Positions 25,490 to 38,186 are shown, counted from the stretch's first letter. The stretch is DNA of 64,000 nt from Alloalcanivorax marinus (GCF_016906305.1 NZ_JADDOL010000006.1:124001-188000); one strand, 5' to 3'. Translations and numbers: made by a program. The notes: generated from the sequence alone by a model not told the origin.

Positions 25490-26914
25490 TCAGCCATCCC
25501 AGCGGATTTCCCGACTCGCCGCCGGCACCGGCGCGCCCTCCCGGTCGAACAGCTCCAGGCGCGCGCCCTCCCCGTCCAGCGTCACCCGCGAGAACGCATC
25601 GCGGCTGTACACCTCGCCGGGCACGCTGACCCGCCCCAGGGACGGCTTCCACAGCCCCGCCAGGCGGTGATCGTCGCGGATCATCGGCCGGTACCAGCGG
25701 AAGGCCATCAGCGCCGTGGGCCAGAACAGGCCGGAGCAGATCCAGGCGTGGATCGGCGGCTTGCCGGCGCCGTCCAGACGCGCGTACAGGGAGGCGTGCA
25801 CGTCGCCGCTGAGCACCAGCAGGCGCCGGGCGCGGCTGGCGCGCATGGCGTCGATCAGGCGCTGGCGCTGGGCGCGGAAGCCCTCCCAGCTGTCCTCGCC
25901 CCGGAACGGCCAGCGCTGCTCCGGCAGCAGCGGCACCGAGGACACCAGGCACTTGATGCGGTCCGGGCCGTCGTTGAGCCAGGCCACCACCGCCTCTTCC
26001 TGCTCCCGGGACATAATGTTGCGCTGCCAGGGCCAACGGCTCAGCGCCCGCTCGGTGCGCAGGTCCATCAGAAAGAAGTCCGCGCCGCCCCAACGGTAGC
26101 TGTACCAGAGCCGCTCCGGGTCGCGATCCAGGCGGCTGCCCTCGGCGTTGAGCGGCACCGCCGGCGAGTGCGAGGCCTGGTAGATCTGGTAGGCCTTCAT
26201 GGCCGCCGGGTACTTGCTGGTCCACAGGTCCGGGTTGGCGCGGGCCGGCCAGTTGTTCTCGATCTCGTGGTCGTCGAGGATCATGTGGTGGTTGTGGTTG
26301 GCCATCAGCCGGCGGATATGGGGCTGGCCGAAGCTCTGCCGGTAAAGGTCGAAATACTGCTGCTGGGAGGACGCCGCGCCCACCCGCCAGGTGGCGTCGG
26401 CGTAAACCTGATCGCCGGCGAACAGCACGAAATCGGTCGGCCGGTCCCGGGCCTGGTCCGCCATCACCGCGAACACCCGGTCGGCCCGGTCGTCCTCCAC
26501 TTGGTGGTCCAGCCCGGTGAAGCGGTAACAGCAGGAGCCGAACAGAAAGCTCACCGGCGCCTGATCGGAGGCCGGCGCGGTGCGGAAATGCCCGTCCGTG
26601 GCCCGGTGCCAGTCCAGCGCCGTGTCCACCGTGTTCGGGTCGTCCACATAGCCGGCCTGGTACTGGTAGCGGGTGCCCGGGGTCAGGTCACGCAGTACCA
26701 CCACGCCGCTGCTGTCGAAGTTGCCGTTGATGCGAAAGTGACGCGGGCCGTGCCAGCGGGTCTCGCCGACCGCCCGCCAGCGGATACGCCCGTGGGGCGC
26801 TTTGCGCCCCGGGCCCAGGGCGCCGCCGGGCATGGCGCCGAAGAGGCGAATGCTGGTGCGGTCGGCGCTGCCGGCCAGTGGTCCCACCGCGAACGGCGCC
26901 ACGGTTACGGTCAT
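25490..26914 (-). CDS. PhoD-like metallophosphoesterase 1
   Basis: A 474-residue protein of the alkaline phosphatase D/PhoD group, which hydrolyses phosphate mono- or diesters. An N-terminal fibronectin-like domain (about 1-125) precedes the catalytic domain: FLFGSCCYRF, FVLFAGDQVYAD, HMILDDHEIENNWP and LVLSGDVHASLYARL. These give the Cys/Asp/His/Asn metal-site order. No signal peptide is visible, in contrast to exported PhoD. A second PhoD-like gene lies at 31940. It is divergent from the hybrid kinase gene at 27026. Confidence 0.87.
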   Translation of the reverse strand: MTVTVAPFAVGPLAGSADRTSIRLFGAMPGGALGPGRKAPHGRIRWRAVGETRWHGPRHFRINGNFDSSGVVVLRDLTPGTRYQYQAGYVDDPNTVDTALDWHRATDGHFRTAPASDQAPVSFLFGSCCYRFTGLDHQVEDDRADRVFAVMADQARDRPTDFVLFAGDQVYADATWRVGAASSQQQYFDLYRQSFGQPHIRRLMANHNHHMILDDHEIENNWPARANPDLWTSKYPAAMKAYQIYQASHSPAVPLNAEGSRLDRDPERLWYSYRWGGADFFLMDLRTERALSRWPWQRNIMSREQEEAVVAWLNDGPDRIKCLVSSVPLLPEQRWPFRGEDSWEGFRAQRQRLIDAMRASRARRLLVLSGDVHASLYARLDGAGKPPIHAWICSGLFWPTALMAFRWYRPMIRDDHRLAGLWKPSLGRVSVPGEVYSRDAFSRVTLDGEGARLELFDREGAPVPAASREIRWDG

Positions 26915-27025
26915 GGTTCCTTCCCCCTTGTCTCCATTGATTGAGCCCCCGTGGCCGCGCTGCTAGCATCCTGAAACGGTAAACACAGGATTCCGCCGGG
27001 ATCCGGTCACGGGGTACCTCTTATT

Positions 27026-29845
<2,820 letters not shown>

Positions 29846-29905
29846 AAAGCCGCCCCCGGACCAGTATCATACCGGTCCCGATTTTCCGCCGACCGCGAAG
29901 GCCCC

Positions 29906-31927
29906 ATGAGCGACACTCCCCGCAAGATCCTGGTCACCAGCGCCCTGCCCTACGCCAACGGCCCGATCCACCTGGGCCATCTGCTGGAATACATCCAGAC
30001 CGACATCTGGGTGCGCTTCCAGAAGCTGAACGGGCAGAACTGTCTGTACGTCTGCGCCGACGACGCCCACGGCACCGCCATCATGCTCAAGGCGGAGGAG
30101 AACGGCGTCACCCCGGAGCAGCAGATCGCCAAGGTGAAAGCCGACCACGAACGGGATTTCGCCGATTTCCAGATCCGTTTCGACAACTACTACAGCACCC
30201 ACAGCCCGGAGAACCGCCAGTTCTCGGAAATGATCTTCCAGCGCAACAAGGACGCCGGCTACATCGTCGAGAAGGAGATCACCCAGCTGTACGACCCGGA
30301 AAAGGGCATGTTCCTGTCCGACCGGTTCGTGCGCGGCACCTGCCCGAAATGTGGCGCGGCGGACCAGTACGGTGACAACTGCGAGGTGTGCGGCGCCACC
30401 TATTCCCCGTCGGAGCTGATCGACCCCTATTCCGCGGTGAGCGGCGCCACGCCGGTGGAAAAGCAGACCACCCAGCTGTTCTTCGACCTGCCCCAGTTCG
30501 AGCCGCTGCTGCGCCAGTGGACCCGCTCCGGCTCCCTGCAGGAAGGCGTGGCCAACAAGCTGCAGGAGTGGATCGAGGAGCTGCACCCCTGGGACATTTC
30601 CCGGGAAGCGCCCTACTTCGGCTTCGAGATTCCCGGCTACCCGGGCAAATACTTCTACGTGTGGCTGGACGCGCCGATCGGCTACATGGCCAGCTTCAAG
30701 AATCTGTGTGATCGCGAAGGCCTGGACTTCGACGACTACTGGAAGGCGGATTCCGACGCCGAGCTGTACCACTTCATCGGCAAGGACATCATCAACTTCC
30801 ACGGCCTGTTCTGGCCGGCCATGCTGGAAGGCGCCGGCCTGCGCAAGCCCACGGCGATCTACAGCCACGGCTTCGTCACCGTCAACGGCGCCAAGATGTC
30901 CAAATCCCGGGGCACCTTCATCAAGGCGCGCACCTATCTGGACCATCTGAATCCGGAATACCTGCGCTATTACTTCGCCGCCAAGCTCAACAGCCGGGTG
31001 GACGACTTCGACCTGAACCTGGAGGACTTCGCCCAGCGGGTGAACACCGACCTGGTGGGCAAGGTGGTCAATATCGCCAGCCGCACCGGCAACTTCGTCA
31101 AGAAGTTCGGCGGCACGCTCAGCGCCCACCCGGACAACCCGCTGCTGGTGCAGGAAGCCCAGCAGGCCGCCGCCACCATCGCCGGTTTCTATGAACAACG
31201 GGAATTCGGCAAGGCGATGCGCGAGATCATGACCCTGGCCGACCACGCCAACGGCTACATCGCCGACAAGGCGCCCTGGTCCCTGGCCAAGGAGGAAGGG
31301 CGCGAGCAGGAGGTGCTGGAAATCTGCACCACCGCCCTCAACGTGTTCCGCCTGCTGGTGCTGTATCTGAAACCGGTGCTGCCGGGGCTGGCCGAGCGCG
31401 CCGAGGCGTTTCTCAATATCCCGCCGCTGACCTGGGCGGACAGCGCCACCCTGCTGCTGGAACACGAGATCAACAAGTTCAACCCGCTGCTGAACCGCGT
31501 GGACATGGCCCAGATCGAGGCGGTGCTGGCCGACTCCCGGGAGACCAACCCGGCACCGGCGGCCGCCGCCGGCGACGACAAGGCCACGGAGGAAGAGGCG
31601 CCGATCGGCATCGACGATTTCCTCAAAGTGAAGCTGCGCGCCGCCCGGGTCGTCCAGGCGCAACACGTGGACGGCGCCGACAAGCTGCTGCGGCTGACCC
31701 TGGACGTGGGCGAGCTGGGCCAGCGCAACGTGTTCGCCGGCATCAAGGCCAAATACGCCCCCGAGGACCTGGAAGGGAAGATGGTGGTGCTGGTGGCCAA
31801 CCTGGCGCCGCGCAAGATGAAGTTCGGCGTCTCCGAGGGCATGGTGCTGGCCGCCGGCCCCGGCGGCGAGGACATCTTCCTGCTGTCGCCGGACAGCGGC
31901 GCGCAACCGGGCATGGAGGTCCGCTGA
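29906..31927 (+). CDS. metG: Methionyl-tRNA synthetase
   Basis: A 673-residue class I aminoacyl-tRNA synthetase that charges tRNA-Met. The ATP site carries [11 protein letters not shown] near residue 15 and KMSKS at 330-334. The zinc knuckle has paired cysteines in [17 protein letters not shown] (about 148-164). A C-terminal tRNA-binding (OB-fold) domain (about 560-673, from [15 protein letters not shown]) makes it the long dimeric form of E. coli type. An acidic Ala-rich linker at about 545-560 joins the two parts. The neighbouring order metG, rnfB-like, nth recalls pseudomonads. Confidence 0.96.
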   Translation: MSDTPRKILVTSALPYANGPIHLGHLLEYIQTDIWVRFQKLNGQNCLYVCADDAHGTAIMLKAEENGVTPEQQIAKVKADHERDFADFQIRFDNYYSTHSPENRQFSEMIFQRNKDAGYIVEKEITQLYDPEKGMFLSDRFVRGTCPKCGAADQYGDNCEVCGATYSPSELIDPYSAVSGATPVEKQTTQLFFDLPQFEPLLRQWTRSGSLQEGVANKLQEWIEELHPWDISREAPYFGFEIPGYPGKYFYVWLDAPIGYMASFKNLCDREGLDFDDYWKADSDAELYHFIGKDIINFHGLFWPAMLEGAGLRKPTAIYSHGFVTVNGAKMSKSRGTFIKARTYLDHLNPEYLRYYFAAKLNSRVDDFDLNLEDFAQRVNTDLVGKVVNIASRTGNFVKKFGGTLSAHPDNPLLVQEAQQAAATIAGFYEQREFGKAMREIMTLADHANGYIADKAPWSLAKEEGREQEVLEICTTALNVFRLLVLYLKPVLPGLAERAEAFLNIPPLTWADSATLLLEHEINKFNPLLNRVDMAQIEAVLADSRETNPAPAAAAGDDKATEEEAPIGIDDFLKVKLRAARVVQAQHVDGADKLLRLTLDVGELGQRNVFAGIKAKYAPEDLEGKMVVLVANLAPRKMKFGVSEGMVLAAGPGGEDIFLLSPDSGAQPGMEVR

Positions 31928-31939
31928 CCGGCGGCGTCC

Positions 31940-33841
31940 ATGTGTTCCCCGGCCGACCGTTCTCCGGTGCTTGCCGGCCCCCTGCTGCGCCGGCTGGAAG
32001 CCGGCCGCCTGGTGCTGTGGCTGGTGGCGGAACGGCCGCTGAGCGGACAGCTGGCGCTGTGGGAAGGCACTGAGGCCGCCACGCGCCGGTGGCCCCTGGA
32101 GGAACCGCACTGCCAGGTGATACCGCTGGGCGAACAGGCCCATCTGCATCTGATCGACCTGGCACCGGAGCCGCCGCTGCCCGAGGACACCCTGATCGGC
32201 TACGACCTGCGCCTGGACGGCCTGGGGGGCGTGGCCGACTGGGCGCCCCATCTGCTCTACCCCGGCCAGACGCGCCCGGCGTTCGTCCTGCACCGGCGCC
32301 GCCGGCAGCTGTTCTACGGCTCCTGCCGCAAACCCCACCATCCCCAGCGTGACGGCCTGGCCCGCGCCGACCGGCATCTGGCCGCCGACCCGGCCTCGGT
32401 GAGCCGGCGCCCGGCGCTGCTGCTGCTCACCGGCGATCAGGTCTATGTGGACGACGTGGCCGGGCCCATGCTCAGCGCCGTGCAGGCGCTGGTGCGGGCA
32501 CTGGGACTGCCCGATGAGGACCTGAGCGGCGCCCGCGTCACCGACAGCGCCGACCTCTTCGACCATCCGGACAACCACAACCGGGAACGGCTGCTGCCGG
32601 CCCTGGAATCCAACGAGGCCCTGCGCGAGCGCTTCTTCGGCGGCGTGGAAAAGCCGGTGTTCACCTCCGACCACGCGCATCGGCACCTGATCACCCTGTC
32701 GGAGATGGTCGCGCTCTATCTGCTGGTCTGGTCCCCCGAGCCCTGGCGCCGCATCCGCCCGGTCCGGCCGGCGCTGGACGACGAGCAGGCCGAGGAATAT
32801 GACCGCCAGCAGCCGATCATCGACGCCTTCGTGGCGGACCTGCCGGCGGCGGCCCGGGTGATGGCCCAGCTGCCCACCCTGATGATCTTCGACGACCACG
32901 ACATCACCGACGACTGGAACCTGACCGCCGCCTGGGAGCGCAGCGCCTACGGCCACCCGTTCTCCCGGCAGATCATCGGCAACGCCCTGATCGCCTATTT
33001 GCTCTGCCAGGGCTGGGGCAACGACCCGGACGCCGTGGCCGCGCTGCTGCCGGACACCCGCGCCCTGCTCGCCGACGCCCGCGCCCGGGGGCGCCTGGAC
33101 GACCCGCGCCACACCGAACTGATCGCCCGGCTGCTGGCCTTCCAGCACTGGCACTACGAGCTGCCCGGCACCCCCAAGCTGGTGGTGCTGGACACCCGCA
33201 CCCGGCGCTGGCGCAGCGAACGGCACGCCGGCCGGCCCTCCGGGCTGATGGACTGGGAGGCACTCAGCGAATTTCAGCAGGCGCTGCTGGGCGAGACCTC
33301 GGTGGTGATCGTCTCGGCGGCGCCGATCTTCGGCGTCAAGCTGATCGAGACGGTGCAGAAGCTGTTCACCCTGGCGGGCAAGCCGCTCACCGTGGACGCG
33401 GAAAACTGGATGGCGCACCGGGGCGCCGCCCGGGTGATGCTGAATATCTTCCGCCACTCCCGGACGCCGGGGAACTACGTGATCCTGTCCGGGGACGTGC
33501 ACTATTCCTTCGTTTACCGGGTGCGCATCCGGCAGCGGGACGGCGGCCCCAGTGTCTGGCAGCTCACCGACAGCGGCCTGAAGAACACCTTCCCGCACCG
33601 CCTGCTGACCCTGTTCGACCGGCTCAACCGCTGGCTCTATTCGCCCCGTTCACCGCTCAACTGGTTCACCCAGCGCCGGCCCATGGCGGTGGACCCCTTC
33701 GCCCCGGACCGCCGCGACGCCGGCGAGCGCCTCTGGAACGGCGCCGGCATCGGCCTGGTCACCCTGGACGACCAGGGCCGTCCGGAACGCATCCAGCATC
33801 TGAGCGTGGACGGCGAGGACGTGGATTTTCATCCGCTTTGA
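31940..33841 (+). CDS. PhoD-like metallophosphoesterase 2
   Basis: A 633-residue protein with PhoD-type catalytic segments: RQLFYGSCRKPHHP, LLLLTGDQVYVDDVA, LMIFDDHDITDDWN and YVILSGDVHYSFVYRV. The N-terminal ~110 residues look like a beta-sandwich. No signal peptide is seen. It is longer than the PhoD-like protein at 25490 and belongs to a different subfamily with an extra helical insert between residues about 185 and 300. Its position 12 bases after metG could mean co-transcription; a strong bidirectional terminator follows. The substrate is unknown. Confidence 0.83.
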   Translation: MCSPADRSPVLAGPLLRRLEAGRLVLWLVAERPLSGQLALWEGTEAATRRWPLEEPHCQVIPLGEQAHLHLIDLAPEPPLPEDTLIGYDLRLDGLGGVADWAPHLLYPGQTRPAFVLHRRRRQLFYGSCRKPHHPQRDGLARADRHLAADPASVSRRPALLLLTGDQVYVDDVAGPMLSAVQALVRALGLPDEDLSGARVTDSADLFDHPDNHNRERLLPALESNEALRERFFGGVEKPVFTSDHAHRHLITLSEMVALYLLVWSPEPWRRIRPVRPALDDEQAEEYDRQQPIIDAFVADLPAAARVMAQLPTLMIFDDHDITDDWNLTAAWERSAYGHPFSRQIIGNALIAYLLCQGWGNDPDAVAALLPDTRALLADARARGRLDDPRHTELIARLLAFQHWHYELPGTPKLVVLDTRTRRWRSERHAGRPSGLMDWEALSEFQQALLGETSVVIVSAAPIFGVKLIETVQKLFTLAGKPLTVDAENWMAHRGAARVMLNIFRHSRTPGNYVILSGDVHYSFVYRVRIRQRDGGPSVWQLTDSGLKNTFPHRLLTLFDRLNRWLYSPRSPLNWFTQRRPMAVDPFAPDRRDAGERLWNGAGIGLVTLDDQGRPERIQHLSVDGEDVDFHPL

Positions 33842-33854
33842 CACGCCGGCGGGC

Positions 33855-33886
33855 ATAAAAAAAGCGGCCCGCGGGCCGCTTCTTTT
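33855..33886. terminator. Bidirectional intrinsic terminator between convergent genes
   Basis: The stem AAGCGGCCC / GGGCCGCTT (33862-33870 and 33873-33881) is flanked by an A run (33857-33863) and a T-rich run (33881-33886). It serves the PhoD-like gene and the Spy-like gene. Confidence 0.85.
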
Positions 33887-33907
33887 CTGGTGCGCCGGGG
33901 ACAGCGA

Positions 33908-34369
33908 TTACTGCTGCTGGCCCTGCTGCTGGCGCATCTGTTCCTGCATCTGGCGCATTTGCTCGCGCTGCTGGCGGGCACGCTCTTCCAGGGTGTTGCG
34001 CTGCTCCTCGGTCAGGTTTTCCTGAATCCGGGCCTGCAGCAGCACGGTCTCGGCAGCGATGTCGCCGGTCAGTTCACCCAGTTCCTCGGCGTCGTCACGG
34101 ATTTTGTCCTCGTCGTAATCCGGACCGATCTGGCTGCTCAGCGATTGCTGCAGCTCCTGGGCTTCCATGCGCTTGCTGTTGATCTTGGCCTCGGAGTCCT
34201 GCATCAGCTCACGCATCTCCTTTTTCTGGTCGGCGCTCAGGCTCACCAGCTGGTCGAGCTGATCCACCTGATCACCCTGGGCCATTCCCGGGCCTTGCTG
34301 CGCCAGGGCGGTACCACTTACCCCCAGGGCCATCAGCATCGCGATACTCAGTCGCTTAACGGTCGTCAT
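33908..34369 (-). CDS. Spy/CpxP-like periplasmic protein
   Basis: A 153-residue exported helical protein. The signal peptide (about 1-24, cleaving near ALA-QQ) precedes an alpha-helical region with paired LTXXQ-like motifs (SLSADQKKEMREL and NLTEEQRNTLEERARQ), as in Spy and CpxP. Such proteins bind unfolded periplasmic proteins and act as chaperones. The C-terminus is a Gln/Met-rich low-complexity tail (about 135-153). The ATG at 34369 is used because GGAGAA lies before it; an upstream ATG at 34381 would include that site. Envelope-stress control is likely from the family but no site was identified. Confidence 0.8.
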   Translation of the reverse strand: MTTVKRLSIAMLMALGVSGTALAQQGPGMAQGDQVDQLDQLVSLSADQKKEMRELMQDSEAKINSKRMEAQELQQSLSSQIGPDYDEDKIRDDAEELGELTGDIAAETVLLQARIQENLTEEQRNTLEERARQQREQMRQMQEQMRQQQGQQQ

Positions 34370-34601
34370 ATGGTTCTCCATTCAGCCAATCTCGGATCGG
34401 TGATCCGCAGTGAGGGAATCACCCTACCCGATGGGGCAGCGGAACTTCATCCCCGTTCCGCACGTTTTGCCCGCCGTGAGCGGCCCGGACCCCGGGCGGG
34501 TCCGGCGGGGCCCGGCAATGGCGCGGCTTCCAGGGGGTCTCGGGGAATCGGAAAATTTTGCTAAACTGCCGCCCACCCCGCGCCACAACCGACCGGATGC
34601 C

Positions 34602-35438
34602 ATGACAGACACCCCGTTTCACGGCGGCCGCGCCATTGAAGTAGAACGCATCGACGCCCTGTTACCGCAGACCCAGTGCGGCAAATGCGGCCACCCGGGT
34701 TGCCGGCCCTATGCCCGCGCGGTGGCCGACGGCGAGGCGCACAACCGCTGCCCGCCGGGCGGCCAGGGCACCGCCGACGCGCTCGCCGAGCTGCTGGACC
34801 GCCCGCCGCTGCCCCTGGACGAGCGCGGCTATGACAACGCCACCGCCAGGAAGGTGGCGGTGATCCGCGAGGACGAGTGCATCGGCTGCACCAAGTGCAT
34901 CCAGGCCTGTCCGGTGGACGCCATTGTCGGCGCCGCGCGGCGCATGCACACGGTGATCACCGACGAGTGCACCGGCTGCGATCTGTGCGTGCCGCCCTGC
35001 CCGGTGGACTGCATCGACATGCTGACCGTATCGGCGACACCGTTTCAGCCGGACGCGCCGGCGGACCGCGCCCGCGCCGACCAGGCCCGGGCCCGTTTCG
35101 AGGCCCGCGAGGCGCGCCTGGCCCGGGAACAGGCCCGCAAGGCGGAGCAGAGCCGGGCCCGTCTGGCGCGACAACAGCAAACGGAGCGCCGGCGGTCCGC
35201 GGCCGCGTCGCCGGCGGACGCGGCGCCCGATCCGCGGCGGCAGCGGCTCAAGCTGACCACCGCCTACAACCGCGCCAGCAAGCAATGCAAGGAGGCGCGG
35301 GCGGCGCTGGAACGGGCCCGCCGCCAGGGCGCCGGCCAGCTCGAGGCCATGCAGGAACGGGTGGATGCCATGGCCGCCCGGGCCGAGCAGGCCCGACGCC
35401 AGCTGGAAGCGTTCGAGGCGGCCAATTCGCGGGATTGA
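34602..35438 (+). CDS. RnfB-like ferredoxin, soluble and orphan
   Basis: A 278-residue iron-sulfur protein. A cluster domain with Cys residues in [15 protein letters not shown] and RCPPGG (about 26-52) matches RnfB. Two further [4Fe-4S] motifs follow, [16 protein letters not shown] and [16 protein letters not shown] (about 93-140). The C-terminal 130 residues form a charged Ala/Arg coiled coil. The N-terminal membrane helix of RnfB is absent, and no rnfA, C, D, G or E gene lies beside it. The nearby nth gene is the usual neighbour of an rnf operon, so this looks like a retained relict acting as a soluble ferredoxin. Confidence 0.85.
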   Translation: MTDTPFHGGRAIEVERIDALLPQTQCGKCGHPGCRPYARAVADGEAHNRCPPGGQGTADALAELLDRPPLPLDERGYDNATARKVAVIREDECIGCTKCIQACPVDAIVGAARRMHTVITDECTGCDLCVPPCPVDCIDMLTVSATPFQPDAPADRARADQARARFEAREARLAREQARKAEQSRARLARQQQTERRRSAAASPADAAPDPRRQRLKLTTAYNRASKQCKEARAALERARRQGAGQLEAMQERVDAMAARAEQARRQLEAFEAANSRD

Positions 35439-35439
35439 G

Positions 35440-35457
35440 AACCCGGGCGGGTTTTTT
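35440..35457 (+). terminator. Weak terminator after the rnfB-like gene
   Basis: AACCCG / CGGGTT (35440-35445 and 35448-35453) with a two-base loop is followed by TTTTTT at 35452-35457. The stem is short, so termination is probably partial. Confidence 0.45.
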
Positions 35458-35538
35458 AACCACCTTATACAACGTTCACGTTCCGATTCCGTTAAAACTA
35501 CGGCCAAGCCAAATCCAATAAGGAAGAAGGAGGCCGTT

Positions 35539-36069
35539 ATGAATAATTCAGCAACCGTCGCCCTGGCCGTGGTCGGCACCCTGGCGGTGGTCGGCGTGGG
35601 TTACGCCGGCTTTCAGGCCCTGGGCGGCGACGCGGATCGCTACGCCGAGGTGGTCAAGGTGGAACCCGCCACCAAGAGCTATCAGGAACCGGAGCAGCGC
35701 TGCGAGCAGGTCACCGTGCAGCGGCAGAAGCCGGTGAAGGATGAGCATCAGATCGCCGGCAGCGCCATTGGCGCCGTGGTCGGCGGCGTCATCGGGCACC
35801 AGTTCGGCGGCGGCAGCGGCAAGGACGCGGCCACCGCCGCCGGCGCCATCGCCGGTGGCTATGCCGGCAACAAAACCCAGGAACACATGCAGAAAAACAA
35901 CACCTACACCACCACCGAGGAACGGTGCCAGACGGTGATGAACACCCGCACCGAGAAAAACGGCTACAACGTGACCTACCGTCTCGACGGCCAGACGCAC
36001 ACGGTGCGCATGGACGACGAGCCCGGCGACCGTCTGCCGGTGGAAAACGGCAAAGTGGTTACAGACTAG
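35539..36069 (+). CDS. Glycine-zipper 2TM domain envelope protein
   Basis: A 176-residue protein with an N-terminal membrane segment or uncleaved signal (about 6-28). A glycine-zipper domain (about 74-115: AGSAIGAVVGGVIGHQFGGG and GAIAGGYAGNKTQE) follows, as in Rick_17kDa/SlyB-like envelope proteins. Two Cys, in EQRCEQV and EERCQTV, could form a disulfide. It has no lipobox. AAGGAGG precedes the ATG. Its role is unknown, although the family is often membrane-stress linked. It lies between the rnfB-like gene and nth. Confidence 0.8.
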   Translation: MNNSATVALAVVGTLAVVGVGYAGFQALGGDADRYAEVVKVEPATKSYQEPEQRCEQVTVQRQKPVKDEHQIAGSAIGAVVGGVIGHQFGGGSGKDAATAAGAIAGGYAGNKTQEHMQKNNTYTTTEERCQTVMNTRTEKNGYNVTYRLDGQTHTVRMDDEPGDRLPVENGKVVTD

Positions 36070-36073
36070 AAGC

Positions 36074-36236
36074 GATACAGGATGCAGGATTCAGGATACA
36101 GCGCGGTTTTAGGCCGAGCCGTCAGGACGGCCCTGCCCGCGCTTACTGGCCCAAGGGCGCTTAAACGCCGTTAAGCGCCGGCAGGGCTTTACCGGCCCAC
36201 CAAACCCGGCCCGCGCTGTATCCTGCATCCTGTATC
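36074..36236. repeat. Heptad-bracketed inverted element B
   Basis: Four seven-base units of pattern GATnCAG run at 36074-36101, and three complementary units (CTGnATC) at 36216-36236. A 12-base perfect inverted match joins the inner edges (36095-36106 and 36211-36222). The interior has a perfect 9-base-pair hairpin, GGCGCTTAA / TTAAGCGCC (36156-36164 and 36171-36179). The element starts five bases after a stop codon. It has the same design as the elements at 18763 and 51074. Confidence 0.88.
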
Positions 36237-36286
36237 CAATCTCTTTATACTGCGCGTTTTCGTCGATCAGGCCGGAACCGCCAACC

Positions 36287-36925
36287 ATGAATCGGGAAAA
36301 ACGCACCGAGATCTTTCGCCGGCTGCGCGACCAGCGCCCGGCTCCCACCACCGAACTGAACTACGACACCCCCTTCGAGCTGCTGGTGGCGGTGGTGCTG
36401 TCCGCCCAGGCCACCGACGTGGGCGTCAACAAGGCCACCGCGCGGCTGTTTCCGGTGGCCAACACCCCGGCGGCGATCCGTGCCCTGGGGGTGGACGGGC
36501 TGAAGGAGTACATCAAGACCATCGGGCTGTTCAATTCCAAGGCCAGCAACGTCATCAAGCTGTGCGACCAGCTGATCGAGAAACACGACGGTCAGGTGCC
36601 GCGCTCCCGGGCCGCCCTGGAAGCGCTGCCCGGCGTGGGCCGCAAAACCGCCAACGTGGTGCTCAATACCGCCTTCGGCGAACCCACCATTGCCGTGGAC
36701 ACGCACATTTTCCGGGTCAGCAACCGCACCCGCATCGCGCCGGGAAAAAACGTGGTCGAGGTGGAAAACCGCCTGATGCGCGTGGTGCCGGAGGAATTCA
36801 AGCGCGACTGCCATCACTGGCTGATTCTGCACGGTCGCTACACCTGCACCGCACGCAAACCGAAATGCGGCGAATGCATCATCGCCGACCTGTGCGAGTT
36901 CCCCCTCAGCCAGCGCCCGGCCTGA
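36287..36925 (+). CDS. nth: Endonuclease III
   Basis: A 212-residue bifunctional DNA glycosylase/AP lyase that removes oxidised pyrimidines. The helix-hairpin-helix LPGVGRKTANVVL contains catalytic Lys120; Asp138 is in VDTHIFRVSNR. The C-terminal [4Fe-4S] cluster ligands are Cys187, Cys194, Cys197 and Cys203, with the usual 6-2-5 spacing. Length matches E. coli Nth. It follows the rnfB-like gene and a glycine-zipper gene on the same strand, and is preceded by repeat element B. Confidence 0.96.
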   Translation: MNREKRTEIFRRLRDQRPAPTTELNYDTPFELLVAVVLSAQATDVGVNKATARLFPVANTPAAIRALGVDGLKEYIKTIGLFNSKASNVIKLCDQLIEKHDGQVPRSRAALEALPGVGRKTANVVLNTAFGEPTIAVDTHIFRVSNRTRIAPGKNVVEVENRLMRVVPEEFKRDCHHWLILHGRYTCTARKPKCGECIIADLCEFPLSQRPA

Positions 36926-36940
36926 CGATAAGCCGATATG

Positions 36941-36973
36941 AAAAAGCCGGCTATCCCGGGGCAGGATAGCCGG
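36941..36973 (-). terminator. Intrinsic terminator after the comEA-like gene
   Basis: A perfect 10-base-pair stem CCGGCTATCC / GGATAGCCGG (36947-36956 and 36964-36973) is followed on the minus strand by CTTTTT (36946-36941). It closes the long minus-strand operon array; on the plus strand it lacks a T tract. Confidence 0.8.
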
Positions 36974-37056
36974 ACGCGCGGGGCCAAGGAGAGTTGGGCT
37001 TGCCATGGACGAACAAGCGGTCACCCCGCGCTAAAAGCGCCGTTGGCGCGAGCACC

Positions 37057-37389
37057 TCAAAGCGTCAGCCGGTCACGGAAGCGCGCCAGCGTCTTCTCGC
37101 CGATCCCCTTGATCGCCATCAGCTGGTCCACCGAGGTGAACGGGCCCTCCTGCTCGCGCCAGTCCACGATCCGCGCCGCCATGGCCGGGCCGATGCCGCG
37201 CAGCTGCTGCAGCTGCTCCGCGCTGGCGGTGTTCAGGTTGATGGAGGCCGTGGCGGCCGCCGGGCTGTCCGCCGCCGGCGTCGCCTCCGGCGCCGCCTGC
37301 GCCCAGGGCACGCCGGCGGCCAGGAGGGTGCCGAGCAGCAAGGCGCGGCCCAGGCGGGGGCTGGGTATGAAGAAGTTGAACATTCGCAT
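37057..37389 (-). CDS. ComEA-family helix-hairpin-helix protein
   Basis: A 110-residue exported protein. A signal peptide (about 1-32, VPWAQA-A) and a short Ala/Pro linker precede a ComEA-like double helix-hairpin-helix (about 48-110: SINLNTASAEQLQQLRGIGP and QLMAIKGIGEKTLARFRDRL). Such domains bind DNA; exported forms can take part in DNA uptake, though this protein may have another role. GGGAG precedes the ATG at 37389. It lies 101 bases after pyrF on the same strand and a terminator follows. Confidence 0.88.
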   Translation of the reverse strand: MRMFNFFIPSPRLGRALLLGTLLAAGVPWAQAAPEATPAADSPAAATASINLNTASAEQLQQLRGIGPAMAARIVDWREQEGPFTSVDQLMAIKGIGEKTLARFRDRLTL

Positions 37390-37490
37390 CGTTGATCTCC
37401 CTTTCAGGTCATCCTTGTGAAGGTCTGACCACTGTAGGGAAAACGACGCGGAGCGCCTGTCAGCCGATTCGGCGAGTGAACGCGGGACGT

Positions 37491-38186
37491 CTAGGAAAGA
37501 CTTTGTAGGATATCGTCCACGACCGCTGTAGGATTTTCCGCACGGGTGATGGGTCGGCCGATCACCATATGACTGACGCCCAGGTCCCGGGCCCGGGCCG
37601 GTGTCACCACCCGGCGCTGATCGTCGCCGGCGCTGCCTTCCGGACGGATGCCCGGCGTCACCAGGTCGAAGTCCGGGCCGCAGGCCTGGCGCAGCAGGGG
37701 CGCCTCGCGGGCGGAACAGACCACGCCGTCGAGGCCGTGGTCGTGGCTCAGCAGGGCCAGCCGGCGTACCTGCTCCTCGGCGCTCACGGTGAGCCCGATT
37801 TCGCGCAGATCGGCTTCGGTCTGGCTGGTCAGCACGGTCACCGCGATCAACCGGGGGCGGGTCTGACGATTGGCCAGCGCCTCCCGGGCGGCGTCCAGCA
37901 TGCGCCCGCCACCACTGGCGTGCACATTGACCATCCACACCCCCAGATCGGCGGCGGCGCGCACCGCCCCGGCCACGGTATTGGGGATATCGTGGAATTT
38001 CAGGTCCAGAAACACCTCGAAACCGCGGGCGGCCAGGGCCTCCACCACCGCCGGGCCGGCCCGGGTGAACAGCTCCTTGCCCACCTTGACCCGCACCCGC
38101 GCCGGATCCAGCCGGTCGGCCATGGCCAGAGCCGGGTCGGCGGCGTCGTAGTCCAGGGCAACGATAATGGGGCTTTCGGCGGTCAC
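37491..38186 (-). CDS. pyrF: Orotidine 5'-phosphate decarboxylase
   Basis: A 231-residue TIM-barrel enzyme making UMP from OMP, the last step of pyrimidine synthesis. The catalytic Asp-Lys-Asp array is in [13 protein letters not shown], and the phosphate-binding end is VTPGIRPEG and [15 protein letters not shown]. The start is GTG at 38186 with GGAGG upstream; this overlaps the lapB stop by four bases. The lapA-lapB-pyrF order is common in gammaproteobacteria. Confidence 0.95.
   Translation of the reverse strand: MTAESPIIVALDYDAADPALAMADRLDPARVRVKVGKELFTRAGPAVVEALAARGFEVFLDLKFHDIPNTVAGAVRAAADLGVWMVNVHASGGGRMLDAAREALANRQTRPRLIAVTVLTSQTEADLREIGLTVSAEEQVRRLALLSHDHGLDGVVCSAREAPLLRQACGPDFDLVTPGIRPEGSAGDDQRRVVTPARARDLGVSHMVIGRPITRAENPTAVVDDILQSLS

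Noticed and set aside
29867-33598. A 1243-codon open frame on the minus strand opposite metG and the PhoD-like gene
   Set aside because: The plus-strand proteins show clear family motifs; the antisense frame has Gln/His/Gly/Val-rich low-complexity composition typical of high-GC shadow frames.
36119-36180. Interior of element B considered as a small RNA gene or terminator
   Set aside because: The hairpin GGCGCTTAA/TTAAGCGCC lacks a T tract and a promoter, and fits better as part of the repeat element.
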